DNA of 30,503 nucleotides, taken from positions 1 to 30,503 of the forward strand of contig CAVAIA010000014.1 of the NCBI GenBank assembly GCA_963588595.1. The letters are read 5' to 3'. Position 1 is the stretch's first letter. Each line of letters begins with the position of its first letter. The stretch is from Phoenicibacter sp963588595. Its GTDB lineage: Bacteria; Actinomycetota; Coriobacteriia; Coriobacteriales; Eggerthellaceae. Made by a program: the position numbers and the translations under genes. The notes under the pieces are model-generated. The model had not been told where the DNA came from and searched no databases. It saw only the letters and a program-made list of their open reading frames with translations. Of the stretch, positions 8,076-16,668 are shown piece by piece.

Positions 8076-8309
8076 TTAAAGAGAGTTCATTCCGCTTACG
8101 ATCGAGTCCCAAAGCTCTTGCAATTTTGGCTTGAATATTACGATAGCTAAAATTGCTATTACTACCAAAACTCCAACTAAAATCGCATATTCTGTTGTCC
8201 CTTGCGCTTTTTTGTCTGCAATCTTTGCTTTTGAAGCGCAAAATAAATTTAGCAACTTGATAGCGAGTTTTTGGTTTAGCAACATAATTTTTTTCTTCAA
8301 CAAATCCAT
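8076..8309 (-). CDS. flp: Flp-type major pilin
   Basis: This 77-aa Flp/Fap-family pilin has the core KKAQGTTEYAILVGVLVVIA, a class III prepilin motif with Glu-Tyr at +5/+6 followed by a 20-residue membrane helix. It ends with the short amphipathic tail LQELWDSIVSGMNSL. The start at 8309 is chosen because AGGAGA lies 6 nt before it, whereas the ATG at 8327 overlaps that site. The leader before the cleavage point is about 34 residues and very basic, longer than the usual 10-20. It is likely processed by a prepilin peptidase that is not encoded in this window. Confidence 0.85.
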   Translation of the reverse strand: MDLLKKKIMLLNQKLAIKLLNLFCASKAKIADKKAQGTTEYAILVGVLVVIAILAIVIFKPKLQELWDSIVSGMNSL

Positions 8310-8360
8310 CTTCTTTCTCCTTTTCATAAACTAAAAATTTTCTATTCTTATCTCTTGTCA

Positions 8361-9308
8361 TCACAATCCTCCACCGTTGATTAATTGCAACAAAACAGGT
8401 CCCAAAACTAGAATCAACATTGCAGGCAAAATTAAAGTTCCTGTTGGAATCATCATCTTTATCGGGGCTTTCCTGACTCGTTCCTCCATCCTCTCGCGAT
8501 ATAAACTCCTGCTTTGAGATGCGCACGACTCAAGGGTCTCCAACATGGAAGAGCCAAGTTTAAGAGAGCGAATTAAAGACTCAATTAATCTAGAAAATAT
8601 TTGAGATTCGTACGTTTTTGATAGTGCACGCAGAGAATCTTCCCTTGATCTAAGCCCGCTAGACCACATTTTTTGAGCTAGTGAAAACTCCTTAGACAAT
8701 GCAGACTCAAAAGTTGAAGCGTAAATTTGCAATGCCCTATCAAAGGAAAGACCGCTCCTTATTCCAATAGCAATAACATCTAGCATTTGTGGCAAGTGTT
8801 TTTCAAGATCTTCTGCTCTTTTCAATGACCTGGATTTAAGGACACTTTTAGGTAAATTAAAACCAAAACAAAGACCTATCAAACAACATAAAAGAGCGAG
8901 TTCAAAAGAAAATATAAAGCCAAAGAGAAAACCGCCAAGTCCAAGGAGAAACGATAAATATATCCTCGAATTCAAAACTCCTTTTATAGAAAATAGTGCC
9001 TCATTCCCACTTAAAACTATCAATCTATCAAAACTCCCATGTCTAGCTAATATTCCTCTCGCTATAAATTTTTTTTGGTCTAGGGCAATCATCTTGGTTT
9101 GGCGCTCTATAAAAGACAAAACTAACATTTGCAAATAAGAATCACAGATTAATTTACTACGCTCTTTCACGCTAGATAGAGCATTGCCTTTAATCTCTTT
9201 TAGCTTAAGTTTGGTGTAAATACTTCTCCCGAAAATCGAGAAAGGTGCCAAAGCTAAAACACCAGCAGCTATTATCAAAAAAGTCTCAAGTATAAATTTA
9301 GTGTTCAT
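8361..9308 (-). CDS. tadC: Tad pilus assembly inner-membrane protein TadC
   Basis: This 315-aa membrane platform protein belongs to the type II secretion F (T2SSF) family. It has a hydrophobic N-terminal segment (8-25), paired helices near 115-150, the cytoplasmic T2SSF block HLPQMLDVIAIGIRSGLSFDRAL near 175-200, and a C-terminal helix (MMIPTGTLILPAMLILVLGP). It pairs with TadB to form the platform that the TadA ATPase drives. It lies 17 bp after tadB. GGGGA precedes the ATG by about 10 nt. It terminates with TGA. Confidence 0.87.
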   Translation of the reverse strand: MNTKFILETFLIIAAGVLALAPFSIFGRSIYTKLKLKEIKGNALSSVKERSKLICDSYLQMLVLSFIERQTKMIALDQKKFIARGILARHGSFDRLIVLSGNEALFSIKGVLNSRIYLSFLLGLGGFLFGFIFSFELALLCCLIGLCFGFNLPKSVLKSRSLKRAEDLEKHLPQMLDVIAIGIRSGLSFDRALQIYASTFESALSKEFSLAQKMWSSGLRSREDSLRALSKTYESQIFSRLIESLIRSLKLGSSMLETLESCASQSRSLYRERMEERVRKAPIKMMIPTGTLILPAMLILVLGPVLLQLINGGGL

Positions 9309-9325
9309 CTCTAAAACATCCCCAC

Positions 9326-10291
9326 CTATTTGTCTTTTAAAATCTTTCTAACACTCCAAACGCCTAATCCTTGCATTGAGAGGGCCATAACTAAAACGAC
9401 GATGCCTATAGGACTTGCAAAGAATGGAGATAAGAAATCAGGGCTCATAAAAGAAAAGAGAGCGAGCAACAAAAAAGGCATGATGGTTACAATGCTTGCA
9501 GACATTCTAGCTTGAACAGTTTGAATTCTAAGAGTTCTTAAAAGCTCGATTTCATCTAGAACCGAGATGCGAGCCGCCTCAAGAACAGGCGCGATTGAGC
9601 CACCACTAATATGTTGAACTTGCAATGCAATTGAAACGAATTTTAATTCTGGCACTTCATGCAAACTCTCAAGCAAAGAAAGAGCGTTTGCCGTGGTCTC
9701 CCCCATTTTTAATCTATTAGCAGAAGTCGAAAACACCATCCTTAGAGCGCCCTTACACTCAGAAGAAGTTTGCTCCAAGGTTTGCATTAAAGAAAAGCCG
9801 CTAGCAGCGCACGCCCCCATCGATCTTAGCGCATCAGGGACCATTTCTCTAATTTCATGAGCATCTTTCTCTAGCCTATTGTTAGAAAAAGTTGACAAAA
9901 TGACAATAATCAAAACAATTGCGCATATAGAAAAGACAATAGATCCAGTAAAAAAGATTGAGAGCAACCCAAAAAACAAGACAAACCCAACTATAAGAGA
10001 AGCACTTGTCTCCAAACAAACTCGCTGCCCCTTAATCAATAGAATTGTTGTTATGTTTTCAGAGAGCTCTTTAAAGTAAAGCACCTTGATTGCTCTAGAA
10101 GAAATCCATCCAAAAGCTTTGTGACAAGCCATTGTCAAGCGCAAAAAACTATTAATTTCGCTTATCTCGCCAGCATTTAATAGAATTTTTTGCCGCCTAT
10201 AAGCTCCTATCACAACATATGAGAAATTATAAGAAGACGTCAAGGCAAAGATCGCACTTAAAAGCATTAGTCCAAAGCAAGCGATTTCCAC
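9326..10291 (-). CDS. tadB: Tad pilus assembly inner-membrane protein TadB
   Basis: This 321-aa T2SSF-family membrane protein has an N-terminal helix, a helical pair near 105-135, the motif EMVPDALRSMGACAASGFSLMQTLEQ (about 148-173, given in family terms as hPxxLxxhxxxhxsGxShxxAh), and a terminal pair of helices (SIVTIMPFLLLALFSF). The start is GTG at 10291, inside the tadA 3' end (25-bp overlap), with GAGGAGGAGG located 8 nt upstream. The first internal ATG is 8 codons later and lacks such a site. Translational coupling to tadA is likely. Confidence 0.87.
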   Translation of the reverse strand: MEIACFGLMLLSAIFALTSSYNFSYVVIGAYRRQKILLNAGEISEINSFLRLTMACHKAFGWISSRAIKVLYFKELSENITTILLIKGQRVCLETSASLIVGFVLFFGLLSIFFTGSIVFSICAIVLIIVILSTFSNNRLEKDAHEIREMVPDALRSMGACAASGFSLMQTLEQTSSECKGALRMVFSTSANRLKMGETTANALSLLESLHEVPELKFVSIALQVQHISGGSIAPVLEAARISVLDEIELLRTLRIQTVQARMSASIVTIMPFLLLALFSFMSPDFLSPFFASPIGIVVLVMALSMQGLGVWSVRKILKDK

Positions 10292-11616
10292 AACTTTGCC
10301 TCCTCCTCATATAATCCATCTTTAATGGAACTCTTAACAACGCTAGGTATCCTCTTCCAAACACCTTCGCTTTGAAAACTCTCTCTAAAATAAAGCTGAT
10401 TGACAACGACACTTTGCTCTTTTGAATCAAATGAAACATCCGATATTTCTTTTAGGTATCTAGATCCATCTCTGTCCCTTTGAACTTGGATAATGTAGTC
10501 AAAAGCGCTGCCAATTTGTGAGTGAATTGCACTTATTGGCAAGTCAACCGCATACCTGACTAATGTTGTCATACGGTCAACAACATCATTAGTTGAATTA
10601 GCATGCAACGTTGTTAAAGAACCATCATGTCCAGTGTTCATGGCTTGCAACATGTCAAGTGCTTCCCCTCCGCGGCACTCACCAACAATGATCCTGTCAG
10701 GGCGCATTCTTAGTGCATTTTTGACTAAATCTCTTATAGTCACCTCTCCAATGCCTTCCGCATTTTTTGGTCTTGACTCCAATCTAACAACGTGCAACTC
10801 CTCATCTAGCTTCAACTCCAAAGAGTCTTCGATAGTGATAACTCTTTGAGAGTGATCGATTAAACAACTAAGAGCATTTAACATAGTTGTCTTCCCGCTA
10901 CCCGTTCCGCCCGAAACAACTACGTTTTTCCTTAATTTAACCGCTAAATCTAAAAAGATAGAAACGCTTCTTTCAACGCATCCTCTCCTCTCCATTTCCT
11001 CTAATTTCATAACATGTTTTGTGAAAGCTCTAATTGTTAAATGCGGTCCATCTGGAGAAATCGGAGGTATAACAGCATTGACACGATGACCTTGCGGAAG
11101 TCGCGCATTAACCATAGGGCTTTGCTCGTCAATTCTCCTTCCCAAAGGAGCTATTATTCTGTCAATTAAAACTCTCACTTGCTCATCATCACTAAATTTC
11201 AAATTTGTTTTCTCAATTCTTCCTCCTCTCTCAACGAAAATTTCATTTGACCCATTCACCATAATTTCTGTGACTTCCTCATTGCTCACTAAGTGCTCTA
11301 TTGGACCTAGACCAAACACAACATCGTTTAATTGCTCAACTAAAGCCTTTTGCTCGCCACTTGTTATATTTGAAAATTTACTTGAAGAAAAAACTTGCTT
11401 GCATGCCTTGCTAAGTTCGCGCTTAGCTAAAACCTCATTTTGCATCATCAATATTGCAATTTTCTCTATAGGAACTATTTTCTCCACTTCTTTTCTAAGG
11501 GAAGAAACATCAACTTTTTCTCGAAACTCATCCGAAACAGCCATATCCCTGTTTGAAGGTTCTATATAGCGCCCGCTCTTTGTTTGAGCGTCTTCCACTA
11601 ACTCTAGCAAGCTCAT
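10267..11616 (-). CDS. tadA: Tad pilus assembly ATPase TadA (CpaF)
   Basis: This 449-aa hexameric secretion ATPase of the type II/IV (CpaF/VirB11) class powers Flp pilus extension and perhaps retraction. The N-terminal domain has the family block LGPIEHLVSNEEVTEIMVNG near 98-117. Walker A GGTGSGKTT is near 235. The Asp box ITIEDSLEL is near 260. Walker B RIIVGECRGGEALDML is near 305, and the His box TTLHANS near 330. All catalytic motifs are intact. Its ATG overlaps the cpaE stop (ATGA). Length is typical for CpaF. Confidence 0.95.
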   Translation of the reverse strand: MSLLELVEDAQTKSGRYIEPSNRDMAVSDEFREKVDVSSLRKEVEKIVPIEKIAILMMQNEVLAKRELSKACKQVFSSSKFSNITSGEQKALVEQLNDVVFGLGPIEHLVSNEEVTEIMVNGSNEIFVERGGRIEKTNLKFSDDEQVRVLIDRIIAPLGRRIDEQSPMVNARLPQGHRVNAVIPPISPDGPHLTIRAFTKHVMKLEEMERRGCVERSVSIFLDLAVKLRKNVVVSGGTGSGKTTMLNALSCLIDHSQRVITIEDSLELKLDEELHVVRLESRPKNAEGIGEVTIRDLVKNALRMRPDRIIVGECRGGEALDMLQAMNTGHDGSLTTLHANSTNDVVDRMTTLVRYAVDLPISAIHSQIGSAFDYIIQVQRDRDGSRYLKEISDVSFDSKEQSVVVNQLYFRESFQSEGVWKRIPSVVKSSIKDGLYEEEAKLWKSLALD

Positions 11617-12908
11617 CTTATAACCCTCAACTTTCTGCTTCTTTTATCAAAAGAAGGTTCCATTTCACCTTCTTCATAAGGGCTTCCATCTAAAGGAGAT
11701 ATCGCCTTTAGCATTTCAAAAACACTTAGTGCCAAAGCATTTTTCTTCTTTAGCAAACGTTGAATATTTCCACTTGAAAGTTCCTCCTCAACGGAAAGAC
11801 CACCATCTCGAAGTTCAAAGACTTTTTCAACATCTAGCGCGCTAGCAACATCAATCCCGCTAAAAATCGATTTTTTGTTTATTTTATTTACGCAAAAAAT
11901 AAAACTCCTCGACGCAAGATTGAGCCTATCTGCCAACTCTAAGGCGTGCTTTGTGGTTCTTAGAGATGAGACACGTTGGTCAACTAAAAAAATTGATGCA
12001 TCAAGGTCCGACAAGAGATGAGCATGCAAGTCCGTCCAATTTGATCCAGTGTTGAAAACAATAACATCGAAGAGATCTTGAGCACACTTAAAAATTTCAG
12101 GAAAACTTTTAGAAACGCTATCTGACATCTCAATTTTAGATGGAGGAGTTAAAATTACCAACCTAGAGTGTTCGCTAGATATGTTTTCAAGAGTTAACCG
12201 TGATAAACTCTTTGGATCTCTATAGATGCTCTCGATATCGATCTTGAGTGCGCCCTTGTCAAAGTTTGACACGTCTCCGAATTGCAAATCTCCATCTATC
12301 AACAGCACTTTAAAACCAAGGGAGCTTAGCAAAGAAGCGCTGATCGCACTAATTGTGCTCTTTCCAACTCCCCCACTACCTCCAAAAAAGCCAACGCTCC
12401 AGCATCTCCCAGGTTCAACATTGTCTGTCTCATCGTCAACAAGTTTACTTGAATCGTCAAAAATAATTCTTTCGCATTGATCAAAGGGCGCGCCATCATT
12501 ATCAAAGTTAGCATCCTCCACCTCAACGTTAACGGGATGTACGCAAGCCTCATCAACCTCTTTTAAGAAATTACACAAAGAATTGTTGAGGCTTGGCGTT
12601 GTTATAACATTCGTTAAGTTGGCTGCTTGTGCCCTAGATTGCAAACTGCCAGTTATTTGTCTTGCAACAAGAACGCAACTTAAATTAAAATTATCTTTTT
12701 TTATTGCGGCAGCTAGATTAATTGAGCAAACATCATCACTTGAAACAACATAAACCTCATCAGTGTTTTCTAAAGTTTTCGCAATCTCTCTTGCGCTTGT
12801 CGCGTCATTCGCAACGCTTATTCTTCCATCTTGAAGAATGTTTGCATCCAAGTCAGCAAGACTAGGATCTTTATAAATTTCAGAATCTATACACAAAAGC
12901 ACCCTCAT
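11613..12908 (-). CDS. cpaE: CpaE/TadZ-like pilus localisation ATPase
   Basis: This 431-aa protein has an N-terminal response-regulator-like domain without clear phosphoacceptor motifs (about 1-120), an acidic linker, and a ParA/MinD ATPase domain. The ATPase domain has a deviant Walker A, FFGGSGGVGKSTIS, near 175-188, the strand VLLIDGDLQFGDVSNF near 200, and switch/loop strands IVFNTG and SIFLVD. CpaE/TadZ proteins mark the cell site where the Tad machine is built. It overlaps cpaB upstream and tadA downstream by 4 bp each, so the three genes are coupled. Confidence 0.87.
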   Translation of the reverse strand: MRVLLCIDSEIYKDPSLADLDANILQDGRISVANDATSAREIAKTLENTDEVYVVSSDDVCSINLAAAIKKDNFNLSCVLVARQITGSLQSRAQAANLTNVITTPSLNNSLCNFLKEVDEACVHPVNVEVEDANFDNDGAPFDQCERIIFDDSSKLVDDETDNVEPGRCWSVGFFGGSGGVGKSTISAISASLLSSLGFKVLLIDGDLQFGDVSNFDKGALKIDIESIYRDPKSLSRLTLENISSEHSRLVILTPPSKIEMSDSVSKSFPEIFKCAQDLFDVIVFNTGSNWTDLHAHLLSDLDASIFLVDQRVSSLRTTKHALELADRLNLASRSFIFCVNKINKKSIFSGIDVASALDVEKVFELRDGGLSVEEELSSGNIQRLLKKKNALALSVFEMLKAISPLDGSPYEEGEMEPSFDKRSRKLRVIR

Positions 12909-13588
12909 GCTATATCAACCTCCTCTGCTTCCTTTTCACTTCCTTCAGAAGGAAGAACAACGTATAATTCAAGCTTTTGCACTGCAGCAACAACCTCTTG
13001 AACTTTATCTTTTAAAACAGCAATCGTTATCCATCTAGCTTGAGACGACGAGTCATTATTTGAACTGGAAGTCTCCAAAATTTGAACTTCCTTGCAAATC
13101 TTTGTTGTTGAATTATTGCCCGTTGCATAAAGGTCAATTTTCATTCCTGCTCTAAGAGAACCTCCGACAGAAGATGTGTCATCTAAAGGAATGCAAACGG
13201 CGTCCATTCCCTCTGGGACGTCTATAACGCTTGTGTTCGTCTCCATTCGAGTTTTTGTAACAACCTCTCCTTTAACTATGCTCGATCCAAGTTTCTTGCC
13301 AACGCATTCGTCTTTGGTTGTTATTGCATTTTCTGGCAAAAGAGAAGATACCCAAGTCTTAATTTCAACATCTGAGTCTAAAATTGCCTCACCGCCCGCA
13401 ATGTCTCTTTTGGCGACGCAAACCTCAACTTGGTTTCCTCCATACTTTTCCATCGCCTCCTTTTGCGATGCATTAGCTTGAGCTTTTACCATTAGCATGT
13501 AGGCAACAACACAAATAGCGCAAAGAATTCCGCACAAGATTGCGAACTTTGTTGACCGGTCGATCCTATAAAGTAATTTTGATTTCAT
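12905..13588 (-). CDS. cpaB: CpaB/RcpC-like pilus assembly protein (SAF domain)
   Basis: This 227-aa protein is the first gene of the tad run. It has a basic start, one membrane helix at about 14-35 (FAILCGILCAICVVAYMLM), then an SAF/CpaB fold: VEVCVAKRDIAGGEAILDSD near 52-71, 'GSSIVKGEVVTKTRM', and the CpaB-type segment 'VCIPLDDTSSVGGSLRAGMKIDLYAT'. In Gram-negatives RcpC/CpaB works with a secretin. No secretin is present here, consistent with a monoderm. The start is well supported by GGAGAAG just before the ATG. The 295-bp divergent region toward rlmD should contain the operon promoter. Confidence 0.85.
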   Translation of the reverse strand: MKSKLLYRIDRSTKFAILCGILCAICVVAYMLMVKAQANASQKEAMEKYGGNQVEVCVAKRDIAGGEAILDSDVEIKTWVSSLLPENAITTKDECVGKKLGSSIVKGEVVTKTRMETNTSVIDVPEGMDAVCIPLDDTSSVGGSLRAGMKIDLYATGNNSTTKICKEVQILETSSSNNDSSSQARWITIAVLKDKVQEVVAAVQKLELYVVLPSEGSEKEAEEVDIA

Positions 13589-13724
13589 TTCTTCTCCAAA
13601 ACTCTTATTTGAAAAACGCTAAATAAAACTTTAAATTTCGAAATTGAACAAAAATATGAGTAAAAAGTAAATTCAATATATATAGGCAAGTGAAGATTTC
13701 TAAACTGCGAATCTCTATAAAAAA

Positions 13725-13756
13725 GTTTCGAGAAACAAAGCTTAATTTTGAGAAAC
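13725..13756. promoter_or_regulatory. Paired palindromic operator-like sites between tad operon and rlmD
   Basis: GTTTCGAGAAAC (13725-13736) is a palindrome apart from its two central bases. A related copy, ATTTTGAGAAAC (10 of 12 identical), lies exactly 20 bp further at 13745-13756. Further AGAGAAAT-type half-sites occur near 13770 on the other strand. Two equal sites two helical turns apart in a divergent promoter region look like binding sites for a dimeric repressor or activator. The remainder of 13589-13883 is very AT-rich, and I see no clear -35/-10 pair on either strand. Confidence 0.35.
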
Positions 13757-13883
13757 TACAATCTTTAAAAATTTCTCTTTAGAAGAAAAACCTTTCTTAT
13801 TTAATAGCTATCTTCAATAAAATTTACATTGATTTTCAGCACTCACTATTCTCCTGTTAAAAAATTTATGTAAAAATTTAAAT

Positions 13884-15149
13884 ATGCGAGAAATTGTTGA
13901 AATTCAAAGAATGGCTTATGGAAAAGGCGCTGTTGCAAAACTTTCGTCAGGAAAGACTGTCTTTGTCTATGGCGCAATCCCAAATGAAACGTGTGAAATT
14001 GAAATAACGAGCGACCACAAACGCTATGCTGAGGCCAAAATCGTTAGCAGAGAAGTTAAGGCTGAAAAAATCCCTGGAGCTGATTGGGCTGACCTTGACT
14101 ATGATGCGCAACTTAAGTGGAAAAAGAATTGCGTTCGTGACGCGTTTGTTCGCAATGCGAAGTTTGACTCTTTACAAATTGACAAGCTATTGCAAGACAC
14201 AATAGCATCTCAAAATAAATGGAATTATAGAAACAAGATTGAGCTTTCATACCAATGCGGGCAACTTGGAATGATGCAAGAAGGTTCAAACAAGTTTATT
14301 CAAATTTCTGAGTTTAATCTCGCGCACGAAAAAATCGCTAAGTCTCCAAAAGCGCTGCATGGCGCATTAAAGTTTTCTTTACATGGAGATGATTGCGGAA
14401 TCTTTCGCGTAGGGATTCGTCATAGCGAACGAACAGGCGACATTCAAGTTGCCCTCTGGACAACACCTACTTGGTTCCCCCGCCATGAGGTTGCAAAAAT
14501 CGTTTCTGATGCGACGGGTGCCACTTCAATCGTTCGAATTATCGCTGAGAGTGGTAAAGCTCGCAAAATTAAACAAATTGAAGTTTTAAGCGGAAGTCAA
14601 ACGTGGGAAGAAATTTTAACTGAGACAAAATTTAGCGTTTCTGCCCCTTCCTTTTTTCAAGTGAACACCGAGCAAGCAGAACTTCTTCAAACTTTAGTTA
14701 TAAGATCCCTAAAGAACATTAAAACTGATAGAGTTGCAGACCTATATTGCGGCGTTGGGACATTCACTTTGCCATTATCAAAGGCAGGGTTTAACGTCAG
14801 CGGAGTTGAATTGGCAGGTTCGTCAACTAAAGACCTTGCCAAAAACCTTAAGAGAAATGAAATAGAAGCAAAGGTTATTTGCGACGACGTTAAACGAGCC
14901 CTTCCATCGCTCTATGCATTTGAAGCTTGCGTTGTTGATCCACCAAAAGCCGGTCTCGATGCCACTGTTGTGAAACAATTGATTAAAAGATCGCCAAAAC
15001 AAATAACATATGTTTCCTGCGACCCTATGACACTTTCGCGCGATGTCCGAAAGTTTGTCGACGCAGGCTATAAAATTAAAGAAATAACTCCTGTTGACAT
15101 GTTTCCGCAAACGCATCATGTCGAGACGGTAGTTGTGATTGAGCATTAA
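13884..15149 (+). CDS. RNA m5U methyltransferase, RlmD/TrmA family
   Basis: This 421-aa SAM-dependent uracil-5 methyltransferase acts on rRNA or tRNA. The N-terminal TRAM domain (1-60) begins with 'GKGAVAKLSSGKTVFVYGAIPNE'. The Rossmann motif DLYCGVGTF is near 287, DPPKAG near 352, and the catalytic SCDPMTLSRD near 378 with the nucleophilic Cys. The C-terminus is DMFPQTHHVETVVVIEH. The iron-sulfur Cys cluster of RumA (CxxxxxCGGC) is absent between TRAM and the catalytic part. Whether the target is U1939, U747 or tRNA U54 cannot be settled. No Shine-Dalgarno precedes the ATG, and no earlier in-frame start is visible, so initiation may be leaderless or weak. Its 3' end lies at the junction with the accessory region. 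Confidence 0.88.
   Translation: MREIVEIQRMAYGKGAVAKLSSGKTVFVYGAIPNETCEIEITSDHKRYAEAKIVSREVKAEKIPGADWADLDYDAQLKWKKNCVRDAFVRNAKFDSLQIDKLLQDTIASQNKWNYRNKIELSYQCGQLGMMQEGSNKFIQISEFNLAHEKIAKSPKALHGALKFSLHGDDCGIFRVGIRHSERTGDIQVALWTTPTWFPRHEVAKIVSDATGATSIVRIIAESGKARKIKQIEVLSGSQTWEEILTETKFSVSAPSFFQVNTEQAELLQTLVIRSLKNIKTDRVADLYCGVGTFTLPLSKAGFNVSGVELAGSSTKDLAKNLKRNEIEAKVICDDVKRALPSLYAFEACVVDPPKAGLDATVVKQLIKRSPKQITYVSCDPMTLSRDVRKFVDAGYKIKEITPVDMFPQTHHVETVVVIEH
15117..15139 (+). repeat. att-like direct repeat, left copy (rlmD 3' end)
   Basis: This stretch encodes HVETVVVI at the end of the methyltransferase gene. It matches 29874-29896 at 20 of 23 positions, in the same orientation and reading frame; the first 16 bases (catgt-gagacggtag) differ at one position. 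rlmD/rumA 3' ends are known integration sites for conjugative elements in Firmicutes. The accessory region begins right after it. It may be an attachment site, or only conserved coding sequence. Confidence 0.4.
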
Positions 15150-15174
15150 ATAAATGTGAGTTATTAATCTAGAC

Positions 15175-15187
15175 GGTTGTAACAACC
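15175..15187. other. Short hairpin after rlmD
   Basis: GGTTGT (15175-15180) and ACAACC (15182-15187) form a 6-bp inverted repeat around a single A, 26 bp after the rlmD stop. There is no T-tract, so it is not a standard intrinsic terminator. It may stabilise the mRNA 3' end. Confidence 0.3.
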
Positions 15188-15227
15188 ATCAGTGAAATAG
15201 TACTTAAAGTTAATATATTATCTAGAA

Positions 15228-15264
15228 TTGACAAATTTTTAAGAATTAGCTAACATATTAGCTA
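15228..15264 (+). promoter_or_regulatory. hipB-like promoter with overlapping operator repeats
   Basis: A perfect -35 TTGACA (15228-15233), a 17-bp spacer and -10 TAACAT (15251-15256) point to transcription starting at about 15263-15264, which is the A of the hipB-like ATG. TTAGCTA occurs twice as a direct repeat, at 15246-15252 and 15258-15264, flanking the -10 box. A repressor bound here would block RNA polymerase, as HipB proteins do at their own promoters. No Shine-Dalgarno lies before the ATG. Confidence 0.65.
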
Positions 15265-15542
15265 TGATTAATCTTGACATTAACACCTCCACAGACATTT
15301 GTAACCATATAGCGAAAAATGCTAGGTCACTTCGCAAAGCTAAAGGATTGACGCAAACCGAGCTCAGCGAAAAATCAGGTGTGAGTTTGGGGAGTTTGAA
15401 GCGCTTCGAAACAACGGGGCAAATTTCACTAAGTTCTCTGGCAAATCTTGCCATTGCATTGAACGCTGATGACGATTTTATGGGCCTGTTCTCAAAACAA
15501 CATTACAATTCAATCGAGGATGTGATCCGTGAAAACAGCTGA
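15264..15542 (+). CDS. HipB-like XRE antitoxin/repressor
   Basis: This 92-aa DNA-binding protein has an XRE/Cro helix-turn-helix at about residues 18-65 (ARSLRKAKGLTQTELSEKSG...SLKRFETTGQISLSSLANLA). It would repress its own operon and bind the HipA-like kinase encoded by the overlapping next gene. The start at 15264 is the first ATG after a strong promoter, and transcription is predicted to begin at that same base, so the mRNA is probably leaderless. It overlaps the kinase gene by 14 bp. Confidence 0.82.
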   Translation: MINLDINTSTDICNHIAKNARSLRKAKGLTQTELSEKSGVSLGSLKRFETTGQISLSSLANLAIALNADDDFMGLFSKQHYNSIEDVIRENS

Positions 15543-16668
15543 CTTGAATAGCGTTTTAGGGATAAAAAAACTTGATGTTTTTATGAACGAAAGAAAAGTG
15601 GGAGCGCTTGCTTTAACAAAGAATCATGTTTGCGCATTTCAATATTGTGACGAATGGCTCATGTCTGGTTTTTCGATTTCACCCTTAAGCATTAAATTTG
15701 ATAATTCTGTTCAGATTCCTAAATACCAACCCTTTGAAGGTCTTTTTGGTGTTTTCGATGACTGTTTGCCCGATGGGTGGGGCTGGCTTTTAACAGACAG
15801 GATGTTGAGAGACAAAGGGATTGAACCTTCCGATTTAACAAGTTTGAGTAGGCTAGCATTGATTCAGCCCAATTCAATCGGCTCACTCAACTTTCGTCCG
15901 AGATATGAGGAAACAGACAATAAAACAATAGAGAACTTTGATGAAATTGCAAGAGAATGTCAAAAAATTTTTGACGATGTTAAAGTGTCTGACATTGACA
16001 AATATTACCAAATGGCCGGATCCTCTGGAGGTGCAAGACCAAAAGTTAATGCGCTAATTAATGGAGATCCTTGGATCGTTAAATTTGGATCTTCTTTAGA
16101 CGTGAAAAATATTGGCGTGAAAGAATATCACTACAATGAACTTGCAACAAAGTGCGGAATTGACGTTGCCGAACACATGTTGATTGACTCCAAAATTTGC
16201 CCAGGGATTTTTGCTTCAAAGCGTTTTGATTACGCTAAAACAGGAAAAGGTCTCAAGAAGGTTCACGTGGTTTCAGCTGGGGGTCTTTTGGAGGTTTCTC
16301 ACAAAGTGCCTGCACTTGATTACGACCATTTGCTAAAACTTACTTTATGCTTGACTCAAAGCATGGCAGAAGTTGAGAAAATGTTTAAGCTAATGGTGTT
16401 TAATATGGCAATTGAAAACAAAGATGACCATGCGAAGAATTTCTCTTATTTATATAACAAAAGAGAAAAGAAATGGAAACTTTGCCCAGCATATGACCTA
16501 ACTAAAAATGAAGGTATGGCAGGTGAACACACAACGACAATTAATGGCAAAGGCAAAAACATATCGCGTCAAGACATGTTGGAAGTGGGCAAAAGAATTG
16601 GCATTTCTGCTCACAACTCAAAAGAGATAATAGAGCAAGTCTTAGATGTTGTGAAAATCAACTCCTGA
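15529..16668 (+). CDS. HipA-like serine/threonine kinase toxin
   Basis: This 379-aa HipA-family kinase starts with GTG at 15529, backed by GAGGA 8 nt upstream. It has an N-terminal HipA-N1-type subdomain with 'FEGLFGVFDDCLPDGWGWLLTDR' near 63-86. The Ser/Gly loop AGSSGGARPK is near 162-171 and the ATP-binding Lys in IVKFGSS near 182. The catalytic loop NKDDHAKNFS is near 297-306 and the metal-binding AYDLT near 321. All kinase motifs look intact. Homologues phosphorylate aminoacyl-tRNA synthetases or other targets to stop growth; the target here is unknown. It is shorter than E. coli HipA (440 aa), closer to the Gram-positive 'short' HipA type. It forms an operon with the upstream XRE gene. 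Confidence 0.87.
   Translation: MKTADLNSVLGIKKLDVFMNERKVGALALTKNHVCAFQYCDEWLMSGFSISPLSIKFDNSVQIPKYQPFEGLFGVFDDCLPDGWGWLLTDRMLRDKGIEPSDLTSLSRLALIQPNSIGSLNFRPRYEETDNKTIENFDEIARECQKIFDDVKVSDIDKYYQMAGSSGGARPKVNALINGDPWIVKFGSSLDVKNIGVKEYHYNELATKCGIDVAEHMLIDSKICPGIFASKRFDYAKTGKGLKKVHVVSAGGLLEVSHKVPALDYDHLLKLTLCLTQSMAEVEKMFKLMVFNMAIENKDDHAKNFSYLYNKREKKWKLCPAYDLTKNEGMAGEHTTTINGKGKNISRQDMLEVGKRIGISAHNSKEIIEQVLDVVKINS

Noticed and set aside
8361..8526. N-terminal extension of the small pilin-like frame (7855-8526)
   Set aside because: The extension runs through tadC and flp in another frame; the real gene is the last 62 codons starting at 8043.
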